Assembly: GCA_009731375.1 (NCBI GenBank)
Contig: BJOX01000010.1
Coordinates: 475,025 to 539,024, forward strand
Reading direction: 5' to 3'
DNA length: 64,000 nucleotides
Source of the DNA: Paulinella micropora
Taxonomy: Eukaryota; Cercozoa; Imbricatea; Euglyphida
Below the pieces are notes generated by a model. It ran no database searches. It saw only the letters and a program-made list of their open reading frames with translations, and was not told the origin of the DNA. Shown here piece by piece: positions 14,294-28,420 of the stretch (position 1 is its first letter; each line of letters opens with the position of its first letter). The position numbers were made by a program, and so were the translations under genes.

Positions 14294-14313
14294 CATGTAC
14301 GACCGCAACATGC
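14294..14313 (+). other. Exon-0 candidate, copy A
   Basis: Immediately after CGCCGCAG lies a 20-nt stretch with ATG TAC GAC CGC AAC ATG C, followed by GTGCGTAC, a possible donor. It is unchanged in five places in the window (14,294; 15,637; 32,405; 40,021; 62,407), always after (GTT)n. If spliced to the CC that precedes the ATG of ankyrin exon 1, the frame is kept and gives MYDRNMP before that ATG. It could equally be a 5' untranslated exon, promoter element or duplicated spacer. Conservation inside fast-changing repeats is the only direct evidence. Confidence 0.35.
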
Positions 14314-14330
14314 GTGCGTACACACATACA

Positions 14331-14715
<385 letters not shown>

Positions 14716-14717
14716 CC

Positions 14718-14816
14718 ATGCCCGGTCAGGAGTTGGCACAGGAGGCGGAGAACGGCAACCTGCAGCGCGTCAAGGACCTCTTGGCGCAGGGCGTGAGTGC
14801 CGACTCGAAAGGCTCG
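14718..14816 (+). CDS. Ankyrin-repeat protein, exon 1 (copy A, left of gap)
   Basis: 99 nt from the ATG two bases after a TCTCTCTAG acceptor to a GTAAGTGCG donor, encoding 33 residues: MPGQELAQEAENG, then NLQRVKDLLAQGVSAD, then SKGS. The GNLQRVKDLLAQG part has the helix-turn-helix pattern of an N-terminal ankyrin cap. It ends in phase 0, matching exons 2-4. Copies B and C begin MSGQ and have SEDS where this has SKGS. The same 99 nt recur at 16,061 beyond the N gap, so this copy is probably a duplicate created in assembly rather than a second exon. The gene is likely to make a small protein-binding scaffold, but the partner is unknown. Confidence 0.8.
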
Positions 14817-15350
<534 letters not shown>

Positions 15351-15360
15351 NNNNNNNNNN
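15351..15360. other. Assembly gap, 10 N
   Basis: The 10-N run separates two stretches that appear identical: 14,018-15,350 and 15,361-16,693 align at a constant offset of 1,343 (1,333 bp plus 10 N). This is the pattern left when two overlapping contig ends are placed side by side instead of being merged. Confidence 0.97.
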
Positions 15361-16829
<1,469 letters not shown>

Positions 16830-16928
16830 GATGGCTTTCCGGCCCTGGTCAACGCCGGTGTGAAGGACCACACCGCCGTCGCAGAGGCACTTCTGACCGC
16901 ACGAGCGAATGTACATGTAACAGACCCG
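16830..16928 (+). CDS. Ankyrin-repeat protein, exon 2 (copy A)
   Basis: Exactly 99 nt, phase 0 to phase 0, from TTGTATAG to a GTAAGCTG donor: [19 protein letters not shown], then [14 protein letters not shown]. This is one full ankyrin unit. The usual DGxTPLHxAA opening is changed to [10 protein letters not shown], so it is a degenerate repeat, while the second helix ([17 protein letters not shown]) is close to consensus. Copy B differs by one residue seen here (Asp to Gly, giving VKGH). One repeat per exon with phase-0 borders allows repeats to be added or lost without changing frame. Confidence 0.9.
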
Positions 16929-16986
16929 GTAAGCTGTGATACCAGTAGCTTTACATATTCCTTTCAGAATTCACAGTTCAGTACTG

Positions 16987-17053
<67 letters not shown>

Positions 17054-17113
17054 ATCTATCTATCTACCTACCTACCTGCCTATCTACCTACCTACCTACC
17101 TACCTATCCATCC

Positions 17114-17176
<63 letters not shown>

Positions 17177-17239
17177 CATCTATCCATCTATCTATCTATA
17201 TCCCTACTCCCTTCCTACCTATTCATCTATCTGTCTGTA

Positions 17240-17306
<67 letters not shown>

Positions 17307-17322
17307 GTACCTACCTACCTAC

Positions 17323-17369
<47 letters not shown>

Positions 17370-17401
17370 ATCTATTTATCTACTATCTATCGGTCTATCT
17401 A

Positions 17402-17448
<47 letters not shown>

Positions 17449-17484
17449 GTCTTTCTATCTATATAACTCCCTACCTACCTATTC

Positions 17485-17546
<62 letters not shown>

Positions 17547-17562
17547 CTACCTATCTATCTAC

Positions 17563-17613
<51 letters not shown>

Positions 17614-17684
17614 CCTATCTACCTATCTACCTACCTACCTACCTATCTGCCTATCTATCTATCTACCTACCCATCTTTATGTAG
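16929..17684. repeat. Intron 2 start and (TATC)n array
   Basis: About 55 bp of non-repetitive intron (AGCTGTGATACCAGTAGC to TTTCAGAATTCACAG, conserved in copy B), then roughly 700 bp of TATC with CTAC and ATCC variants. Confidence 0.95.
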
Positions 17685-18614
17685 GGGGAAAAGTGGGGAT
17701 GGTTCACATTTGGATGCATATAGTGGGAAATGTATGTATGTATGTTTGTATGTTTGTATGTATGTATGTATGTATGCATGTCTGGGCGTTTGTCCTATAT
17801 GTAGTATATGTTATCTATATGTATTTGTGTATGACACTATATGTATATTATATGAATAAGTATGAGTGAAGTGAGTATAGATATGTGTATATAATATAAA
17901 CTTGGTATGCCTCGAATATATCTGAAATGTGTATATAATATGTACTTTGTATGCCTTTTATTGTCCTGAACGCTAAAATGCAAAAGATCATATAATTTTC
18001 ATTTTGATAATTTTTTCAACCCAATACACTTTCTATTCATCAAATATCACGTCCACACTCCTTTCTTTTGGACGTCAGACGAGAAGCTCATAGTAATTGC
18101 GTCAGGAGTTTGCCCTGAACGCTAAAATGCCAAAAATCACATAATTTGTATTTGATGATTTTCTAACCCAATACACTTTTTATTCATCAAAGATCACCTT
18201 CATATTGGTTTTTTTTTTCACGTCAAACGAGGAATTCCTAGTAATTGCGTTAGGCGTTTGTCCTGAACAGGAGAATGCTAAAATATGTAACTTTGATTTT
18301 GACAGTTTTGCCCAATACACTTTCTATTCATCCGATGTCACGTCCATACTACTTTTTTTGACATCAAACGAAAAATTCCTAGTAATTGCGTTAGGCGTTT
18401 GTCCTGAACAGGAAAATACCAAAACGACATTAAAAAAATTTAGATAAATTTTTTATCCAATACACTTTCTATTAATCAAGCATCACCTTCATACTTATTT
18501 TTTTGACGTCAAACAAGAAATTTCTTGTAATTGCGTTAGGCGTTTGTCCTGAACGCTAATATGCAAAAAATCACATAATTTACTTTTTTAATAATTTTTC
18601 AACCCAGTACACTT

Positions 18615-18615
<1 letters not shown>
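17685..18615. repeat. ~147-bp AT-rich satellite, first block in intron 2
   Basis: Starts with the marker TATGTAGGGGGAAAAGTGGG, a (TATG)n patch and unique AT-rich sequence, then about four units of a satellite. Each unit contains GCGTTAGGCGTTTGTCCTGA (or a close variant), CTAAAATGC, AATCACATAATTT, CCCAATACACTTTCTATTCA and AACGAGxAATTCCTAGTAAT. Unit length is about 142-149 bp, judged from successive TTAGGCGTTTG sites near 18,100, 18,250, 18,391 and 18,536. Confidence 0.85.
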
Positions 18616-18661
<46 letters not shown>

Positions 18662-18919
18662 GTCTATCTGCCTGTCTGTCTGTCTGTCTGTCTGGTTAGT
18701 AGTTAACAGCCAGTAGTAATTGATAAATAAGTCAGTAAGTTAAGTTAAGTAAGTAAGTAAGTAAGTAAGTAGTAAGTAGTAAGTGGTCTGTAGTGTGGTA
18801 AGTAGTAAGTAGTAAGTGATAAGTGATAAGTGACAAAAACACAGTAGTAAATAGTAAGCTGTAAGCAAGCAAACAAGCAAGTAAGTATACAAGTAAGTAG
18901 GTAAGTAAGTAAGTAATAT

Positions 18920-18920
<1 letters not shown>
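18616..18920. repeat. (TATC)n, (TCTG)n and (AAGT)n
   Basis: Short TATC and TCTG runs, then about 200 bp of AAGT-derived sequence with AGTAGTAAGT and GATAAGTGATAAG variants. No coding content. Confidence 0.9.
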
Positions 18921-20100
<1,180 letters not shown>

Positions 20101-20132
20101 GGGGGAAAGTGGGGATGGTTCACATTTGTGCT

Positions 20133-20206
<74 letters not shown>

Positions 20207-20268
20207 CATGTATATGTATATGTATATTTATATGTATATGTACATGTATATGTATGAGTATATGTAGT
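20133..20268. repeat. (TATATG)n hexanucleotide tract 2
   Basis: Second copy of the hexamer tract, slightly longer than the first; surrounding markers are the same. Confidence 0.95.
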
Positions 20269-20419
20269 ATATGTAATCTATATGTATTTGTGTATGCCAC
20301 TGTATTCATATTATATGAATAAGTATGAGTGAAGTGAGTATAGAAATGTGAATATAATATGTACTTGGTATGCCTCCAATATCTGAAATGTGTACATAAT
20401 ATGTACTTTGTATGCCTTT

Positions 20420-20957
20420 ATTGTCCTGAACGTTAAAATGCAAAAGATCATATAATTTTCATTTTGATAATTTTTTCGACCCAATACACTTTCTATTCAT
20501 CAAATATCACGTCCACACTTCTTTTTTTTAACTTCAAACTAGAAGCTCATAGTAATTGCGTTAGGAGTTTGCCCTGAACGCTAAAATGCCAAAAATCACA
20601 TAATTTGTATTTGATGATTTTCTAACCCAATACACTTTTTATTCATCAAAGATCACCTTCATATAGATTTTTTTTAACATCAAATGAGGAATTCCTAGTA
20701 ATTGCGTTAGACGTTTGTCCTGAACAGGAAGAATGCTAAAAATATGTAATTTTGATTTTGATCGTTTTGCAACCCAATACACTTTCTATTCATCCGATGT
20801 CACGTCCATACCACTTTTTTTGACATCAAACAAAAAATTCCTAGTAACTACGTTAGGCGTTTGTCGTGAACGCTAAAATGCCAAAAATCACATAATTTTC
20901 TTTTTGATAATTTTTCAACCCAATACACTTTCTATTCATCAAATATCACCTTTAAAC

Positions 20958-21035
<78 letters not shown>

Positions 21036-21500
21036 NNNNNNNNNNGCAAAAAATTACGTGATTTTCTTTTTGATAATTTTTTCACCCAATACGCGTTCTC
21101 TTCATCAAATATCGCCTTCATATGTATTTTTTGACCTCAAACGAGAAATTCCTAGTAATTGCGTTAGGCGTTTGTCCTGAACGCTAACATGCAAAAAATC
21201 TCATAATTTTACTTTTGATAATTTTTCCAACCAAGACTCGTTCTCTGCATCAAATATTACCTTCATATGTATTTTTTTGACCTCAAACGAAAAATTCCTA
21301 GTAATTGCGTTAGGCGTTTGTCCTGAACGCTAAAATGCAAAAAAAATCACATAATTTTACTTTTGATAATTTTTCCAACCAATACTCATCCTCATAATCA
21401 AATATCACCTTCATACGTATTTCTTTGACGTCAAACGATTAATTCATAGTAATTGCGTTAGGCGTTTGTCCTGAACGCTAAAATGCAAAAATTCTAGGTA
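20420..21500. repeat. ~147-bp satellite, second block in intron 2
   Basis: About seven units of the satellite described at 17,685, interrupted by a poly-T run (20,959-21,035, with AA at 20,997) and the gap at 21,036-21,045. GCGTTAG(G/A)(C/A)GTTTG sites recur near 20,557, 20,704, 20,850, 21,162, 21,310 and 21,459. The last unit grades into the left inverted arm next to exon 3. Confidence 0.85.
21036..21045. other. Assembly gap, 10 N, at the end of a poly-T run
   Basis: The left side ends in a ~77-bp T run broken only by AA, and the right side resumes mid-unit of the satellite (GCAAAAAATTACGTG). The T run and the 10-N gap both mark a sequencing failure, so the true distance and number of satellite units here are unknown. 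Confidence 0.95.
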
Positions 21501-21527
21501 ATTCCTGTGTTGGCATGCTCTCAGCTC

Positions 21528-21770
21528 AACGAGCTTTGTGTGTGCCAAACATGGCCTTCTAACTCCTCCTGGTGCCCTCAAACGAGTAGTTTTTGGGAGT
21601 AATGCCGAAAGTCGAGGAAATTTAGGCATTCAGGACCCTTTCCTAACGCAAATATTTGCATGAATTTCGAAAAGCTCATGTCATCGTCAGCGACGAGTCG
21701 GGGGCTCGGTGCTCTGCAAGTATGAGCTGCCAACTCCTCGTGGCCACAAACCATGCTTGATCGTGGCCGG
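21528..21770 (+). repeat. Left inverted arm flanking exon 3 (copy A)
   Basis: Read on the plus strand: CTCAACGAGCTTTGTG, CCTTCTAACTCCTCCTGGTG, CTCAAACGAGTAGT, CTAACGCAAATATTTGC, then CTGCAAGTATGAGCTGCC and TGGCCACAAACC. The reverse complement of 22,195-22,440 carries the same blocks in the same order, with scattered differences. It ends about 200 bp before exon 3. Confidence 0.8.
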
Positions 21771-21981
21771 GTGCCGGTTTGCGCGGGTTGGTGGTGATGG
21801 GATGTGGTGTACACATGCAAACGTGCGGGCCGGAGGGGCCAGCTGCGTGTGTATGTATGTATGTGTGTGTGTCTGTATGTGTGTGTGTCCGCTGCCTGCT
21901 GCGAGCGCGCTGCCCTCCTCCTCCTCCTCCTCCTCTCCCTCCGCCCCGCACGTCGCACCTGGTCTGGTCTGCTGTGTATAG

Positions 21982-22080
21982 GACGGCAACACGGCGCTGC
22001 ACTGGGCCGGACGCTGGGGGAACACGGCGACAGCACAGGCGCTGCTGGCGGCCGGCGCCCACATCGAGGCCAAGAACAAC
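21982..22080 (+). CDS. Ankyrin-repeat protein, exon 3 (copy A)
   Basis: 99 nt, phase 0 to phase 0, TGTGTATAG acceptor and GTAAGCAGG donor. It encodes DGNTALHWAGRWGNTATA, then QALLAAGAHIEAKNN, a near-consensus ankyrin repeat: the TALH motif that starts helix 1, ALLAAGA for helix 2, and the D/N-rich hairpin ending. This is the best-conserved repeat of the protein and anchors the family call. It sits between two inverted arms. The homologous exon of copy B is on the opposite strand and differs at several residues (HLAGCFGQT for HWAGRWGNT; KNK for KNN). Confidence 0.93.
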
Positions 22081-22194
22081 GTAAGCAGGAGGGAGGAGGG
22101 GAAAGAGGGGAAGATGAGAGATAGAGAGAGAGAGAAAGATAGAGCGAGCCAGAGCATGTCATGCGCATACTCTGGAAAGCTGTGGGAAGAACTG

Positions 22195-22440
22195 ACGGTT
22201 TGTGGCCACCAGGAGGAGTTGGGAGCTGATACTTGCAGGGCGTCAAGCCACAGACTCGTCCTCGACGCTGAGGTGGTTTTTTTTTGTTTGCAATTTAAGC
22301 AAATATTTGCGTTAGGGGAGTGTCCTGACAGCCAAAGCTCCTTGGCTTTTGACAACAGTCGCAACACGACTCGTTTGAGGCGACTAGAGGGAGTTAGAAG
22401 GTGATATTTGGCCAGCACAGAGCTCGCTGAGTGGAAAATC
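22195..22440 (-). repeat. Right inverted arm flanking exon 3 (copy A)
   Basis: Reverse-complement partner of 21,528-21,770; shared blocks include GGTTTGTGGCCACCAGGAGG, GCAAATATTTGCGTTAG and ACTCGTTTGAGG. The distance between the arms, about 425 bp, holds exon 3 and its splice sites. The arms also share GAAGGTGATATTTG and CTCGTTTGAGG with the nearby satellite. Confidence 0.8.
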
Positions 22441-23580
<1,140 letters not shown>

Positions 23581-23723
23581 CCGCAAACAGTTATGTTCTC
23601 TCCAATCCAAGAGCCTTTGATGCGCGGGGTCTGTTGTTGAGCGCTCGGGCTATCTATCTATCTATCTATCTATCCTATCTATTCTATTGATCTACCTACC
23701 TACCTACCTACCTACCTACCTAC

Positions 23724-23788
<65 letters not shown>

Positions 23789-23793
23789 CATCC

Positions 23794-23849
<56 letters not shown>

Positions 23850-23867
23850 CTCTATCTGTGTGCTCAG
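23581..23867. repeat. Intron 3 end, copy A
   Basis: A conserved unique patch (GCCGCAAACAGTTATGTTCTC to GTTGAGCGCTCGGGC) is followed by (TATC)n, ending TGTGTGCTCAG. Copy B has the same patch at 48,817-48,892. The array orientation switches from GATA to TATC across this patch. Confidence 0.9.
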
Positions 23868-23975
23868 GACGGCCAAACTTCCCTCGACCTTGCGCGCAAA
23901 AACTACAAGCCGGTCACGGCCAAGCTGCTGGAGGAGGTGGCCAAGGTCGCTGCTGCCTGCGCTGCCCTCACATAG
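23868..23975 (+). CDS. Ankyrin-repeat protein, exon 4 (copy A)
   Basis: From a GTGCTCAG acceptor, phase 0: DGQTSLDLARKNYKPVTA, then KLLEEVAK. This is a final ankyrin repeat of the kind with LDLARKxxxxxVxxLLE. Read straight on it gives VAAACAALT and a TAG stop at 23,973, a 36-codon terminal exon. Alternatively it is spliced at AAG|GTCGCT (after KLLEEVAK) into the charged exon at 24,533, which follows in phase 0. Both readings are conserved in copy B. The downstream exons argue for the spliced form, but the GTCGCT donor is weak, so the end is given at the stop. Confidence 0.85.
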   Translation, partial: DGQTSLDLARKNYKPVTAKLLEEVAKVAAACAALT

Positions 23976-24008
23976 CGATAGAACACGTGTCGGTCACAAT
24001 TTACGCAT

Positions 24009-24057
<49 letters not shown>

Positions 24058-24305
24058 GTATGTATGTATGTATGTATGGTTGTATGCATGTATGTATGTA
24101 TGCATGCATACTCTGCGTTGTACATTGTATGTATGCATGTATGTATGTATGTATGTATGTATGTATTTATGTATGTATGCACGTACGTATGTATATATGT
24201 GTATATACATAGATACACACATACATACATGCATGCACATGTATATGTATATAAAGAATACTATATTCATACATGCACACATGCACCCACACACACAGAC
24301 ACACA

Positions 24306-24350
<45 letters not shown>

Positions 24351-24532
24351 CCCAGCTTGCCAATGAAGTGTAGCAAAAAGGAGGGCATGTCTAGAAGTTA
24401 CGCTGCAGGTGACGTGTGCCGTGCTCCCACTCATGGCAGCAACACAGTGCCTTGTGCTGTCTGCTGCTGCTGCTGCTGGGCGCGCCAGAGCGATGGGTGC
24501 TGAGCTGCCTGCTGGCCTGTGCGTGTGCGCAG
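23976..24532. repeat. Region between exons 4 and 5, copy A
   Basis: Unique GATAGAACACGTGTCGGTCAC, then (GA)n, (TATG)n, (CA)n at about 24,294-24,345, and about 180 bp of unique GC-rich sequence leading to the exon-5 acceptor. The unique parts are conserved in copy B. Confidence 0.9.
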
Positions 24533-24580
24533 ATGACTCCCGAGCAGCGAAGCGACAAAGCAGAGTGGAAGAAGATCGAG
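24533..24580 (+). CDS. Ankyrin-repeat protein, exon 5 (copy A), charged tail
   Basis: 48 nt between TGTGCGCAG and GTAGGTAGG, phase 0 to phase 0, encoding [16 protein letters not shown]. Copy B keeps frame, length and both splice sites with one residue change (PEQ to PQQ), which supports it as a coding exon. The sequence is amphipathic and charged and would extend the last ankyrin helix. The Met at its start could also begin a separate short product. The donor GTAGGTAGG runs directly into a (GGTA)n tract. Confidence 0.65.
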
Positions 24581-24604
24581 GTAGGTAGGTAGGTAGGTAG
24601 GTAG

Positions 24605-24644
<40 letters not shown>

Positions 24645-24660
24645 TGAGAGAGAGAGAGAT

Positions 24661-24705
<45 letters not shown>

Positions 24706-24722
24706 GATAGATAGATAGATAG

Positions 24723-24762
<40 letters not shown>
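24581..24762. repeat. (GGTA)n, (TA)n, (GA)n and (GATA)n
   Basis: Compound simple repeats between the exon-5 donor and the LINE 3' end. The (GATA)n part is the tail of the minus-strand LINE. Confidence 0.92.
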
Positions 24763-24763
<1 letters not shown>

Positions 24764-25725
24764 TGTTTCTATCAGCTCTGCATATCCGAAGACATAGGCA
24801 TCCATTCCACCCCGCCTCCAGACGGAGGCTGGGTAGCGGGCTGGAGGTAGCACTAAGCTTAGAATTTATGCAGTCTGAAGGTTCTACGCGTGTCCTCTTG
24901 TGGGATCTTTGAGTGTCCGGCACGGAGGAGTTGGGACTGGAAGAGTTATCGGGCCAAAATGAACGTGCTCATCTCTGTTTCCGAGCCCTCATCGGATAAT
25001 CCTGATAAGAACTGGCCACAGCTGGGCTTGCCCTTGCGCTCGCAAGTGCAATGTGCCCTGATCATGTCCATCATGAGGTCCCTGTCGCTATCGTACCGAT
25101 CACAGTCAAGGAGGAAATGTCCCACCGTTTCTTCTGCCTCCCCGCAGGGGCAGAGTGACGAACGTGAACGTACGGTTTTCGCCATGAGGTGGTTCAAGGC
25201 TGCCGACCCTGTCAAAAATCGTCGACGAAGGACATTGGCGGCCCCGTTGCTCCTCGTGGCAAGAAGAGGCTGGAACTTAGTGGTGTTGTGTAACGCGCTG
25301 GCGATAAGTCTGGCCTGGCTCCCATCTTTTTCAGCAGCCTGCGTTAGCTTGGCCGAATCGTGACGTACCGACCAGGCGTCCACCGCTCGGTCCCACACTC
25401 TTCTAGCATTGACCCTCGCTCCCTCTCTGGTTTCTGGGTCGGAGGGTACAGCCGACCCGTCTACTGAGCTTTTGAACGAGAGCCATTGCTCTTTCAGAGT
25501 GAGGTCATCCTCTAGTAGCGAAGCACACTGTGCCTGCCAGTTCGAAGACGTCCTGCCCGACACTCTGGAGTTCGGTTTTGGTAGCGAGACCAAGTAGCGG
25601 GGCCATCGGTCGCGTGACATGAGGTAAAGCTCGGCTCTATACCGCAGCTTTTTAGCCAGAAATCTGGTCTCCAGGCTGATTTGCCCAGCTAAGGCCCTCA
25701 CCGCCCCTTGCGAGGCCTTGCGAGG
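24763..25725 (-). mobile_element. 5'-truncated LINE (non-LTR retrotransposon)
   Basis: A 5'-truncated non-LTR element on the minus strand, in the intron between exons 5 and 6. It holds the C-terminal part of the reverse-transcriptase ORF (25,701 to 24,946), then about 180 bp of 3' untranslated sequence that ends in ACATATCTATCTATC. Copy B lacks it, so insertion came after the units separated, or B lost it. The same 3' end occurs at 8,497-8,605. Confidence 0.85.
24946..25701 (-). pseudogene. LINE ORF2 C-terminal fragment (zinc-knuckle region)
   Basis: About 250 codons remain open, from the truncated 5' side to a stop at 24,946. Near residues 205-221 the motif CPCGEAEETVGHFLLDC gives C-x-C-x8-H-x4-C, the zinc-knuckle typical of the C-terminus of I, Jockey and R1-type LINE polymerases. 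It is preceded by LTGSAALNHL, matching the LTGH...HL block that usually sits just before it. The polymerase and endonuclease domains are absent, so this copy cannot move itself. That the frame is still open suggests a fairly recent insertion. Clade assignment is uncertain. Confidence 0.82.
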
Positions 25726-25858
25726 ATAGGATTAGGATTAGGATTGGGATTGGGATTGGGATAAGGATAAGGATAGGTAGATAGATAGGTAGGTAGGTAG
25801 GTAGGTAGATAGGTAGGTAGGTAGGTAGGTAGGTAGATATAGAGATAGATAGAGATAG

Positions 25859-25901
<43 letters not shown>

Positions 25902-25902
25902 C

Positions 25903-25993
<91 letters not shown>

Positions 25994-25996
25994 AAG
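25726..25996. repeat. (GGATTA)n, (GGATA)n, (GGTA)n, (GATA)n and (GACA)n
   Basis: Simple repeats between the truncated LINE 5' end and the unique sequence ahead of exon 6. Confidence 0.93.
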
Positions 25997-26130
25997 ATAG
26001 GGCGGAGAGGAGAGGGGAGGGGTGTGCTGCGGCCTGGTCGGGGGAGCTGGAGGCGGTGCGGCCGCATGCGCGCGTGGCTGCTTCAGCTGCTGCCCAACGC
26101 TGCCTGTGTGCGTGTGCGTGTGCTGGGCAG

Positions 26131-26158
26131 GCGGCGGTCAAGAAGGCAGAGGAAGACG
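26131..26158 (+). CDS. Ankyrin-repeat protein, exon 6 (copy A), Lys/Glu tail
   Basis: 28 nt from GCTGGGCAG to [17 protein letters not shown] plus one base, phase 0 to phase 1. The same 28 nt with the same flanks occur at 51,175 in copy B. About 130 bp of GC-rich unique sequence upstream (AGCTGGAGGCGGTGCGGCCGC... CGTGTGCTGGGCAG) is also conserved. Continuing the charged helix of exon 5, it reads as the C-terminal tail. The next exon is not certain; a related stretch at 28,859 starts in the matching phase. Confidence 0.6.
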
Positions 26159-26541
26159 GTAAATACATACATACATACATACATACATTCATACATACAT
26201 ACATACATACATACATTATTCATACATTCACACATTCATACATTCATACATTCATACATACATACATACATACATACATACATACATGCATGTATGCATA
26301 CATACATACATACGTACGTACGTACATACATACATACATACAGACATACAGACAGACAGACAGAAGGATCAATCCCTTTCAATAAGACCGCATACATACA
26401 CACACACACCATGCAATATATACATACATACATACACACACACATACGCATACATACATACACATACATACATACATACATACATACATACATGCATACA
26501 TACATACATACATACATACATACATACATGCATACATATAT

Positions 26542-26574
<33 letters not shown>

Positions 26575-27060
26575 AGGATCAACATCTTTCAATAAGACCG
26601 ACACACACAGACACACACAAACACACACACACACACACACACACCATGCAATACATACATACATACATACATACACAAGTATCAACTATTTGCATAACTT
26701 AAAGATCGCTACATAGTACACATAACGCCTTACATAATACTTAAAGGTCGCTACATACCTTACATAATACATAAAACATACACGCATACAATTCATTCAT
26801 ACAGATACATACAGATACATACACATACATACATACATACATACATACATACATACATACATACATACATACATGTATGCATGCATGCATACATGCATAC
26901 ATACATACATACATACATTCAAAAAGATCAATGTCGTTCAATCAGGTCGACATAGAGTACACACCACGCCCTACATACATACATACATACATACATACAT
27001 ACATACATACATACATACATACATACATAGATGCATGCATACATACATAGATACATACTA

Positions 27061-27094
<34 letters not shown>

Positions 27095-28013
27095 GATGTA
27101 TACATACATACGTACATGTATACATGCATGCATACATACAGACACGCATAGTAAAAAAGATCAAGCTTAAGCCTTGCAACAACGTTGACACATAGTACAC
27201 ACCACGCCTTACATAACATAACATAACATACCATAACATAACATAACATAACATAACATAACATAACCTAAGATACTATGCATACATACATACATACATA
27301 CATACATACATACATACATACATACATACTTACATACTTACATCGCATGGCACATTCATTCATACATACATGCATGCATACAAATATATCAAGTGGTTGA
27401 ACCAGGTCGACACATCGTACACACCACGCGAAACATACATACATACATACATACATACATACATACATGCATACATACATACATACATATATTAGATACA
27501 TACTTGCTGACACACATGCATATAAAAGGAGCAAGTGATTCAATCAGGTCGACACGTAGTACACACCACGACTGACATAGCATCACATCACATCACATCA
27601 CATCACGCCTGACATAGCAAGTGGTTCGATTAGGTGGCACATAGTACACAATACGCCTTACATCACATTACATATATTACATACCACACATACATACATA
27701 CACATACATACATACATACATATATACATATATACATACATACATACATACATACATACATACATACATACATACATACATACGTACGTACATGCATACA
27801 CAAGAAGCAAGTGGTTTAATCAGGTCGGCACATAGTACACACCACGCCTTACATCACATGATATACATGACATACGTCACATACGTCACATACATCACAT
27901 ACATCACATACATCACATCACATACATACATACATACATGTATGCATGCATACATACATACATGCATACACACACATACATACATACATACATACATACA
28001 TACATTACATACA

Positions 28014-28044
<31 letters not shown>

Positions 28045-28420
28045 CATACATACATGTATGCATACAAAAGGAACAAGTGGTTCAATCAGGTCGACACATA
28101 GTACACACCACACCTTACATGACATTACATACATACATACATACATACATACCTACATACATACATACACGCATACACACATACATACATACATACATAC
28201 ATACATACATACATTCATACATTCATACGTACACATCTGCATACAAAAGGAGCAACAGGTCGACACATAGTACACACCACGCCTTACATCACATCACAGA
28301 CAACATACACCATATACATACATACGTACATACATCCTACATATATACATATATACATACATACATACATACATACTTACTTACTTACTTACCTACTCAC
28401 TCACATACTTACTTTTAATT
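26159..28420 (+). repeat. Type-1 islands in (CATA)n, second cluster
   Basis: At least ten islands, for example near 26,353, 26,573, 26,924, 27,150, 27,387, 27,533, 27,803, 28,066 and 28,246. The first two have GGATCAAT...CAATAAGACCG, the later ones GGAGCAAGTGGTTCAATCAG followed by GTCGACACATAGTACACACC. All read in plus orientation. Spacers are CATA, with (CATCA)n or (CATAA)n pentamers straight after the island. Confidence 0.85.

Noticed and set aside
18205-18447. Open frames inside the ~147-bp satellite (also 47,572-47,955 on minus)
   Set aside because: They cycle with the satellite unit and are broken in most units. No start or splice context.
24890-25363. Plus-strand open frame across the LINE
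   Set aside because: Shadow of the minus-strand LINE polymerase fragment, which has the zinc-knuckle motif.
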